Shown: positions 57,501 to 57,953 of the stretch, one piece after another
Layout of the letters: each line of letters begins with the position of its first letter
Numbering within the stretch: the first letter of the stretch is position 1
NCBI GenBank assembly: GCA_005223375.1
Contig: RXOD01003813.1
Coordinates: 1-57,953 of the forward strand
Source: Amoebophrya sp. AT5.2
Lineage: Eukaryota; Sar; Dinophyceae; Syndiniales; Amoebophryaceae
Direction of reading: 5' to 3'
DNA: 57,953 bases
The notes under the pieces: model-generated
Told to the model about the DNA's origin: nothing
Seen by the model: only the letters and a program-made list of their open reading frames with translations
Database searches by the model: none
Program-made: the position numbers and the translations under genes

Positions 57501-57666
57501 GCCCGCGGTGCCGGCGCGCCGCTGGCTGACGGCGGACCGGCACAACTACGTCCAATATAAAACCGACGAGGTGATCTACTTCGACAGCCAGCAAAAGACC
57601 TTCGAGGGCGTCCCCAGCGGCGCGCGGGCGCCGTTTCTAACGTCGTTCAAGAAGCTGGAGGGGCAG
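3..57666 (+). CDS. Giant modular extracellular protein gene, partial at both ends (model: join 3-598, 5691-32651, 35849-41031, 41480-57666)
   Basis: I join four exons into one reading frame of about 16,300 codons. Exon 1 ends two bases into a codon at CAG|GTATGG and exon 2 supplies the third base. The exon 2/3 junction has the same phase, and exon 3/4 breaks after one codon base. Module order is kept across every junction: an EGF-like domain spans intron 1, and one repeat module is split by intron 2 and another by intron 3. The protein is built from 3 EGF-like domains and 19 Cys-rich modules ending in somatomedin-B-like knots, with YHYH domains and glycosylated linkers inserted. EGF, SMB-like and sequon content point to a secreted or surface location; no signal peptide or membrane anchor lies in the window. 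The three large open frames could instead be separate genes, but the split modules argue against that. I do not recognise a named orthologue. Confidence 0.72.
625..1056 (-). pseudogene. Antisense coding-like fragments in intron 1 (C-terminal part)
   Basis: Read on the - strand, 1056 to about 917 gives a natural-looking Gly/Val-rich peptide containing V-K-V-Y-Q-F-A-D-P-R-G-N. After a one-base frame change near 917 it continues to 625 as a hydrophilic peptide (contains N-H-E-T-C-A-R-A-L-L and D-M-D-S-E-P-W-R) ending in a Lys/Arg-rich tail and a stop. Just upstream, AACATAACAG at about 1057-1066 could be an acceptor. Either this is the 3' part of a nested antisense gene with an uncertain boundary near 917, or a frameshifted relic. 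The family is not recognised. Confidence 0.33.
1140..1250 (-). pseudogene. Antisense coding-like fragment with an internal amber stop
   Basis: On the - strand this reads as a protein-like segment containing K-M-P-S-R-D-V-L-R-L-P-R-E-C-G, then a TAG stop, then I-K-R-M-T-V-L-P-V-G-G in the same frame. It lies between the fragments at 625-1056 and 1753-1968 and could belong to the same antisense unit. The stop favours decay, unless a small intron removes it. Confidence 0.25.
1753..1968 (-). pseudogene. Antisense coding-like fragment in intron 1 (middle part)
   Basis: On the - strand an open frame starts right after TCATAG, which would serve as a 3' splice site, and runs about 71 codons to a TAA. 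It contains Y-D-H-S-E-G-K-F-A-R-F-G-F-A-M and N-N-F-G-C-R-W-A-A-D-G-W-W. The composition is unlike the Arg/Pro-rich shadows seen elsewhere in antisense frames. The end of this frame falls in the 1784-1813 hairpin. No family recognised. Confidence 0.33.
1784..1813. repeat. Perfect 11-bp inverted repeat with 8-nt loop
   Basis: TGGCTGGTGGC at 1784-1794 pairs with GCCACCAGCCA at 1803-1813 around the loop AAGAATTA. It lies inside intron 1, at the end of one antisense coding-like fragment. A transcript of either strand would form a short stable stem. No function can be assigned. Confidence 0.75.
1944..1993. repeat. 17-bp direct repeat pair in intron 1
   Basis: GGTCCTCGTTGGTCGTG is present at 1944-1960 and again at 1977-1993, a 33-bp period. 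The 16 bases between the copies contain the antisense TCATAG, so the duplication sits on the boundary between two antisense coding-like frames. Confidence 0.8.
2000..2447 (-). pseudogene. Antisense coding-like open frame in intron 1
   Basis: The - strand frame from 2447 reads as ordinary globular protein for about 150 codons (contains L-A-I-T-D-E-V-Q-F-S-E-T-I-C, Q-F-A-K-V-L-Y-H-S-G-V and V-V-Y-G-D-G-H-V-E-A). It then passes into Arg/Pro/Thr-rich sequence. A donor-like AAG|GTGAGA occurs on the - strand near 2428. The residue mix suggests this was or is coding, but I cannot name the family. Confidence 0.37.
2443..2483. repeat. 18-bp direct repeat pair in intron 1
   Basis: TTCACAGGGCGTCACTCC occurs at 2443-2460 and 2466-2483, separated by 5 bases. 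It lies exactly where two antisense coding-like frames change phase, so a small tandem duplication may be what broke the frame. Confidence 0.8.
2484..3351 (-). pseudogene. Antisense coding-like open frame upstream in intron 1
   Basis: A - strand frame of about 290 codons is open here. Its downstream half reads like protein (contains L-I-H-W-Q-W-R-W-Q-Y-A-T-Q-Q and L-F-P-H-E-F-L-Q-V-N-L). Its upstream half is Arg/Ala-rich and less convincing. A change of frame at about 2443-2483 would connect it to the next fragment. Confidence 0.3.
3871..3880 (-). promoter_or_regulatory. TATA-like element on the - strand
   Basis: The - strand reads TATATAATAG at 3880-3871, in otherwise GC-rich sequence, about 520 bases upstream of the first antisense coding-like frame. 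It is suggestive of a promoter for a nested antisense unit, but a single AT-rich 10-mer is weak evidence. Confidence 0.2.
5691..32651 (+). CDS. Exon 2, a single exon of about 27 kb encoding modules 1-10 and the start of module 11
   Basis: The exon opens after the acceptor at 5690 and stays open for 26,961 bases. It encodes the end of EGF 2, EGF 3, ten complete Cys-rich modules, two YHYH domains and the head of module 11. The donor is TCAG|GTATAAG at 32652. After it the base composition turns AT-rich and module similarity stops, although the frame happens to stay open to a TAA at 33022. The first two-thirds is denser in Asn-Gly-Thr/Ser linkers than exon 4. No intron inside it is needed to keep module order. 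Confidence 0.8.
5974..8451 (+). other. Cys-rich module 1
   Basis: FC-x2-DLEQMY segment at 6526-6572, VCWDY at 6604, CWQDNLVRG at 6961, second CW at 7081. The stalk holds Trp-rich block copy 1 (7450-7680). The terminal SMB-like knot is 8329-8451 (C-H-C-D-S-I-C, then D-C-C, W and F-x2-C). Confidence 0.7.
7450..7680 (+). repeat. Trp-rich block, copy 1
   Basis: The encoded segment starts A-V-R-E-E-M-E-D-G-G, passes R-R-K-L-T-H-E-W-W-W and L-P-W-W-W-W-I-W-M, and ends in sequons and S-A-T-W-A-Q. It recurs at 23542-23823 in module 7 with the same order of landmarks, so it is a coding duplication inside the gene. The Trp run is strongly hydrophobic for an extracellular linker; it is short for a membrane span. 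Confidence 0.8.
8560..9777 (+). other. YHYH domain 1, split by a glycosylated insertion
   Basis: The domain begins C-G-L-D-V-Q-S-R-Y-S-E. It has V-L-R-T-G-A-F-L-F at 8893-8921, R-Y-H-M-H at 9028-9042 at the name-giving position, and I-G-Y-L-L-D-G-I-P-L-Y at 9100-9132, then resumes with D-E-L-N-G-F-D-F near 9640. An Asn/Gly/Thr-rich insertion (about 9200-9620) splits it before the last strand. The domain is known from many bacterial and eukaryotic extracellular proteins; its function is unknown. Confidence rests on the IGY-x-x-DG-x-P-x-Y signature. Confidence 0.75.
9370..9620 (+). repeat. Asn-Gly-Thr/Ser sequon expansion inside YHYH domain 1
   Basis: Degenerate repeats of AACGGCACG-type units encode back-to-back N-G-T / N-G-S / N-D-T sequons. 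Similar expansions occur at 10270-10440, 26370-26740 and 27240-27470. Each could carry dense N-glycans; the imperfect codon repeats suggest slippage or unequal exchange. Confidence 0.8.
10441..10479 (+). other. Six-Arg run followed by N-L-Q, possible cleavage site
   Basis: The linker before the module 2 FC segment encodes H-L-L-R-R-R-R-R-R-N-L-Q. A hexa-arginine run in an otherwise acidic, sequon-rich extracellular linker fits a furin/kexin-type processing site. Inference from sequence only. Confidence 0.5.
12013..12496 (+). repeat. Cys-rich block, copy 1
   Basis: The block starts V-P-F-S-S-S-S-A-D-N-D, contains E-H-C-N-H-T-A-S-S-T and a C-C...C-C pattern, and ends A-G-N-A-T-G-H-G-N. It recurs at 19762-20168. 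The first 110 or so bases are almost identical between copies; the centre has indels. This is a recent internal duplication compared with the modules themselves. Confidence 0.85.
12742..14421 (+). other. Cys-rich module 3
   Basis: Head P-C-W at 12829, YCVKDLERQF at 12988, VCW near 13060, CWKDNLVRG at 13498, second CW at 13624. Terminal knot 14269-14421 with canonical C-S-C-D-D-L-C and D-C-C but a longer C-W-D loop. The linker at 13090-13430 is sequon- and Pro/Thr-rich. Confidence 0.72.
14422..16407 (+). other. Cys-rich module 4 (degenerate second segment)
   Basis: Head P-C-V at 14545. The second segment at 15154-15198 keeps T-D-L-E-E-Q-F but has Ser in place of its first Cys. CWKESLARG is at 15457. 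Terminal knot 16261-16407 (C-Y-C-D-E-L-C, D-C-C). Three R-I-L-Q-Q motifs lie at about 14781, 15350 and 15646. Confidence 0.7.
16408..18828 (+). other. Cys-rich module 5 with YHYH domain 2 inserted
   Basis: Head P-C-W at 16669, FCREDVHRLF at 16762, then YHYH domain 2 between this and CWKPRVVRP at 17974 (the Gly of VRG is Pro here). Second CW at 18259. Terminal knot 18667-18828 with a lengthened loop after D-C-C. Confidence 0.72.
17101..17835 (+). other. YHYH domain 2
   Basis: It begins C-G-N-H-L-Q-S-R-Y-S-E and has I-L-K-T-G-A-F-L-F at 17368-17394, C-F-Y-H-H-E at 17491-17508 and L-I-G-Y-M-L-D-G-F-P-I-Y at 17566-17601. It is compact, lacks the glycosylated insertion of copy 1, and ends G-Y-G-Y-V-V-T-P near 17790. 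It interrupts module 5 rather than lying between modules. Confidence 0.8.
19762..20168 (+). repeat. Cys-rich block, copy 2
   Basis: Second copy of the block at 12013-12496, in the same orientation. It starts V-P-F-S-S-S-S-A-D-S-D and ends A-G-N-A-T-G-H-G-N. It is shorter because the middle lacks part of the copy 1 sequence. Confidence 0.85.
20164..20235 (+). repeat. Poly-Thr/Ser mucin-like stretch
   Basis: ACC/ACA/ACG-rich codons encode an almost uninterrupted run of Thr with a few Ser, ending T-P-R-P. A smaller Thr run (T-T-T-T-L-P) occurs at 41937-41955, and others at 36166-36183, 53068-53085 and 55681-55699. Such runs are candidate O-glycosylated spacers. Confidence 0.75.
23482..23556 (+). 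repeat. 39-bp tandem duplication (A-G-D-N-L-W-G-A)
   Basis: The 39-bp unit at 23482-23520 starts GCCGGGGACAATTTGTGGGG and is followed directly by a second copy of that opening at 23521. The reading frame is kept. It sits immediately upstream of Trp-rich block copy 2 and is absent before copy 1. Confidence 0.85.
23542..23823 (+). repeat. Trp-rich block, copy 2
   Basis: Counterpart of 7450-7680. It shares E-D-G-G-V, R-R-E-L-T-H-E-W-W-W, L-P-W-W-Y-W-M-W, S-G-H-G-G and S-A-T-W-A-Q, but has an expanded sequon stretch (N-F-T-N-G-S type) near 23710-23790. Confidence 0.82.
24418..27144 (+). other. Cys-rich module 8
   Basis: Head P-C-V at 24952, FCMDDLMRLY at 25039, VCW near 25111, CWKNKVVRR at 25585 (Gly lost), second CW at about 25723. 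A charged Cys-free linker (25918-26240) and a sequon-rich acidic linker (26340-26760) follow. Terminal knot 27007-27144 with a shortened loop before D-C-C. Confidence 0.7.
25918..26240 (+). other. Charged Arg/Ser/Glu-rich linker without Cys or sequons
   Basis: The encoded stretch has few Gly-Asn sequons and no Cys after 25905. It is rich in Arg, Gln, Ser and Pro (R-S-E-I-R-Q-R-S-E-V-Q) and contains a short amphipathic helix-like piece L-M-K-E-I-E-D-L-E-R-E-I-K. It stands out from all other linkers. Confidence 0.6.
27145..30414 (+). other. Cys-rich module 9
   Basis: Head P-C-W at 27562, FCMHEFTRAF at 28606, C-x5-C near 28720, CWKNNVTRG at 29236 followed by a possible coiled coil (29300-29510, A-E-L-E-E-E-L-R-Q-A-R-E-E), second CW at 29521. 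Terminal knot 30265-30414 is canonical except for an extended tail. Confidence 0.7.
30415..32115 (+). other. Cys-rich module 10
   Basis: Compact module. Head P-C-I at 30694, LCPESLTRMY at 30850, VCWTY at about 30928, CWKDNVVRG at 31090, second C-Y at 31345. Terminal knot 31993-32115 reads C-H-S-D-N-I-C, so its second Cys is lost while D-C-C and W-P-P are kept. Confidence 0.75.
32611..32623. repeat. 13-bp direct repeat flanking intron 2, left copy
   Basis: AGAGAGCCAGGGG at 32611-32623 is identical to 35847-35859. Both copies are read in the coding frame as R-E-P-G. The left copy lies 28 bp upstream of the GT donor, the right copy overlaps the AG acceptor. The distance of 3,236 bp could be an insertion with target-site duplication. 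Confidence 0.85.
33056..33079. repeat. Short CTG microsatellite
   Basis: About six CTG units occur in a row just after the read-through stop of exon 2, ending CTCCTGCAGC. It lies in intron 2. Confidence 0.7.
34201..34251. repeat. Long hairpin, 24-bp arms with 3-nt loop
   Basis: CCCAAATAGTGCAAACCGGC extends to 34224 and is mirrored by 34228-34251 around the loop TAT, with one mismatch in 24. Such an arm length with a minimal loop is far above chance. It could be the core of a foldback or MITE-type element, a hairpin RNA, or a cruciform. Confidence 0.9.
34320..34379. repeat. 60-bp GC-rich dispersed repeat, copy A
   Basis: It starts GCCTGGCGCGC, has GCGTGGCTGCGCTTTCTTA in the middle and ends CGGCGCGCCGCCCGTGTT. 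It matches 35330-35389 at about 55 of 60 positions. It includes the palindrome GGCGGCGCGCCGCC. Confidence 0.85.
35330..35389. repeat. 60-bp GC-rich dispersed repeat, copy B
   Basis: Second copy of the element at 34320-34379, same orientation, about 1 kb downstream. The two copies differ by a GG/AA change and three single substitutions. After both copies the sequence contains a GACTCGTTTT/GGCTCGTTTT-like stretch, so the similarity may extend further. Confidence 0.85.
35847..35859. repeat. 13-bp direct repeat flanking intron 2, right copy
   Basis: AGAGAGCCAGGGG, identical to 32611-32623. Its first AG is the AG of the 35848 acceptor. Confidence 0.85.
35849..41031 (+). CDS. Exon 3 encoding the rest of module 11, module 12 and most of module 13
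   Basis: It starts at the acceptor ending 35848 (or 35770) and runs open to 41031, where GTAGAG supplies a donor in the phase required by exon 4. The first 300 bases are weakly conserved; module similarity begins near 36150 with a Thr run and C-Y-T-F. An alternative reading ends the conserved protein at the direct repeat 40966-40973, removing about 58 bases of element-derived sequence. The open frame continues to a TGA at 41424, but beyond about 40980 it no longer resembles the modules. Confidence 0.7.
37611..40070 (+). other. Cys-rich module 12
   Basis: Head A-C-W at 37779, YCVDDLARQF at 37923, ACFEY near 38001, FCWKEDVARD at 38061, second CW at 38448. Stalk with sequons 39430-39660. Terminal knot 39948-40070, fully canonical (C-Y-C-D-E-L-C, D-C-C-L-K-C-W-P, C-x-W, F-E-K-C). 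Confidence 0.75.
40966..41487 (+). mobile_element. Introner-like DNA element forming intron 3, with direct and terminal inverted repeats
   Basis: ACCTGTTG at 40966-40973 is repeated at 41480-41487; with one extra G the repeat extends to ACCTGTTG(G)CCGG. Removing one repeat and the interval joins C-T-G-T-T-G codons in frame. Inside, the left end (from 40979: TTCGATTACAG...AAAA...GCACTGTT...ATCTTC) matches the reverse complement of the right end (41479 backwards: TTCGAATTACAG...AAAA...GCACTGTT...ATCTTC). The element is about 500 bp with no gene. The same left-end sequence recurs near 57688. This is the structure of a non-autonomous transposon that acts as an intron. Confidence 0.75.
41032..41479 (+). 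other. Intron 3 (GT-AG model inside the element)
   Basis: The only nearby GT in the correct phase is AAAAT|GTAGAG at 41032. The acceptor CGAAG ends at 41479, directly at the right-hand direct repeat, after TTTTCCCTGT. This model keeps about 58 element-derived bases in the mRNA (about 19 codons). Precise removal between the repeats would need non-canonical ends such as AC-AG. Confidence 0.5.
41480..57666 (+). CDS. Exon 4, about 16 kb, encoding the rest of module 13 and modules 14-19
   Basis: The frame is open from a TAA at 41470 to a TAG at 57712. The first residues after the acceptor are L-L-A-G-V-N-G. The end is placed at CAG|GTGGTAAAC (GT at 57667, or at 57670, both in phase 0), because the sequence from about 57685 belongs to the same element family as intron 3. 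If no splice occurs there, the protein ends at the TAG with an element-derived tail. The non-ATG start at 41485 is only where the open frame begins, not a gene start. Confidence 0.75.
44035..45500 (+). other. Paired domain of unknown family, two copies
   Basis: Copy 1 (about 44035-44640) and copy 2 (about 45061-45500) share the order W-x-[LV]-x-F-[FL], a Cys near 20 residues on, D-x-x-[AV]-C-[VI]-N-L, G-[FW]-x-S-[LV], S-x-C and a [QR]-Y-x-[FY]-x-x-[TS]-D-C end. Similarity is modest but consistent. Each copy is preceded by a C-rich lead-in. It has no SMB or EGF spacing. Confidence 0.5.
45781..45861 (+). repeat. Poly-Ser stretch from TCC/AGC/TCG repeats
   Basis: The codons encode S-S-S-T-S-S-S-S-S-S-L-S-G-S and a further run of Ser. 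It lies between sequon-rich linkers of module 14 and is a candidate O-glycosylated or flexible spacer. Confidence 0.75.
46849..48990 (+). other. Cys-rich module 15
   Basis: Head P-C-Y at 47248, YCAPDLSPLL at 47686, VCWNS at 47761, CWKDRVTRG at 47929, second CW at 48079. Terminal knot 48850-48990 (C-Y-C-D-D-A-C, D-C-C) with the C-W-P loop replaced by a longer N-G-K-T-C-W loop. Confidence 0.74.
48991..50709 (+). other. Cys-rich module 16
   Basis: Head T-C-W at 49054, MCLADLEQMY at 49159, VCYNF at about 49231, C-Y-K-T-P-L-V-R-G at 49360 (W replaced by Y), second C-F at 49483. An extra four-Cys patch (C-Q-E-C...D-C-G-N-G) lies at 50191-50325. The knot 50575-50709 is the most altered: C-S-S-D-S-A-T-C before D-C-C. 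Confidence 0.7.
50710..51684 (+). other. Cys-rich module 17, the minimal unit
   Basis: At 975 bp this is the shortest module and shows the core without insertions: P-C-W at 50728, YCVDDLAKQF at 50845, HCF at about 50923, CWKDLVVRG at 51037, VCF at 51121, a C-Y-L strand at 51364, and a canonical knot at 51559-51684. It is the best template for a profile of the repeat. Confidence 0.8.
51685..55035 (+). other. Cys-rich module 18 with an EF-hand
   Basis: Head A-C-W at 52021, FCLRNFLNLF at 52408, ACW near 52480, CWKTDLLRG at 52861, second C-F at 52936. The EF-hand insertion follows. Terminal knot 54901-55035 (C-Y-C-D-S-L-C, D-C-C) has a loop two residues shorter than usual. Confidence 0.72.
53431..53466 (+). 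other. EF-hand calcium-binding loop
   Basis: The 12-residue loop D-Q-D-G-D-G-R-V-D-V-V-D has acids at positions 1, 3, 5, 9 and 12, Gly at 6 and Val at 8. Position 12 is Asp instead of the usual Glu. It is flanked by helix-like sequence (R-K-L-F-S-Q-L-F before; S-K-K-F-N-S-A-L-V after). A second, poorer candidate, D-N-N-E-N-G-I-L, lies near 53840. Confidence 0.7.
55036..57474 (+). other. Cys-rich module 19
   Basis: Head P-C-W at 55459, FCADDFQRQY at 55555, CWKNEIVRG at 56434, C-Y-E-E-D at 56650. R-R-R-L-L-Q lies near 56125. Terminal knot 57298-57474 (C-Y-C-D-E-K-C, D-C-C-L-Q-C-W-P-P, W...F-E-M-C). About 64 more codons follow before the presumed exon end. Confidence 0.75.
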
Positions 57667-57953
57667 GTGGTAAACCTCGAACTGTACTTACAGCTCAAAA
57701 AAATGCATTGTTAGACGCATCTTTTAAAAACGGCCGGCCCCTTTTTTGGCCCGTTTGGGGCGTTTTTCGGCCTCATCACAAGGCTGCGCGTTTGCCAGAA
57801 CAGCAGGGGTTGGCACCCTGAAGCGCTTGCTGGAAGCAGAAATAGGCCCCCACTGTGGCTGCTTCAGCCGTTTTTCCTGAGTCGAGATTCCTGCTGACCC
57901 CCTCCCGTCTCGCCGCTTGCATCTCATCAGACAGCTGTTGCATGATCTCCCCC
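57667..57953 (+). mobile_element. Second copy of the introner-like element at the start of intron 4 (cut by the window edge)
   Basis: From about 57688, TTACAGCTCAAAAAA, then GACGCATCTT, GCCAGAACAGC, TGGCACC, GCTGGAAGCA and a GCTGTGGC/ACTGTGGC-like segment appear in the same order and spacing as at 40985-41175. The putative donor is at 57667 (GTGGTA) or 57670 (GTAAAC). Its right end is outside the window, so the direct repeat cannot be checked. The gene probably continues beyond it. Confidence 0.7.

Overview
The window looks like one continuous piece of a single, enormous protein-coding gene on the + strand of a GC-rich unicellular eukaryote. Reasons for calling it eukaryotic are EGF-like repeats, dense N-glycosylation sequons (Asn-X-Ser/Thr), GT-AG introns with pyrimidine-rich acceptors, and a transposon-like intron. 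A protist such as a dinoflagellate or another alveolate is my best guess; a stramenopile or haptophyte is possible. I see no bacterial operon, tRNA, rRNA, CRISPR array or viral gene.

Layout. Exon 1 (3-598) is open at the left edge. Intron 1 (599-5690) follows. Exon 2 (5691-32651) is a single exon of about 27 kb. Intron 2 (32652-35848) leads to exon 3 (35849-41031), then the short intron 3 (41032-41479), then exon 4 (41480 to about 57666). A fourth intron probably starts there and leaves the window. The phases agree at all three complete introns, and protein modules continue across each one. The three large open frames are therefore best read as one gene of at least about 16,300 codons, with both ends missing.

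The protein. After a Ser/Gly/Asn-rich stretch and three EGF-like domains comes a module repeated 19 times. Each module has a PCW-type head, an FC-x2-DL-x2-MY segment, a VCW segment, a CWK-x3-VRG-x3-C segment, a second CW strand ending near a Tyr-x-x-Cys, and a terminal somatomedin-B-like knot (C-x-C-D-x2-C, then D-C-C) with a W...F-x2-C tail. Modules 17 and 10 are nearly bare. Others carry insertions: two YHYH domains, three copies of another Cys-rich module, two paired duplicated blocks (one Trp-rich, one Cys-rich), a paired domain of unknown type, an EF-hand, and long Asn-Gly-Thr/Ser, poly-Ser and poly-Thr linkers. R-x-L-[QLTA] motifs recur in the linkers and may be processing sites. The whole reads as a secreted or surface-displayed extracellular adhesion or matrix protein.

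The introns are the second point of interest. Intron 3 has matching direct repeats and terminal inverted repeats, and its left part recurs at the right edge of the window, so it looks like a transposon-derived introner. Intron 2 lies between perfect 13-bp direct repeats that fall in the same reading phase. Intron 1 carries fragments on the - strand that read like pieces of a broken or intron-containing antisense gene. Intron 2 also holds a near-perfect 24-bp-arm hairpin and a repeated 60-bp GC-rich sequence.
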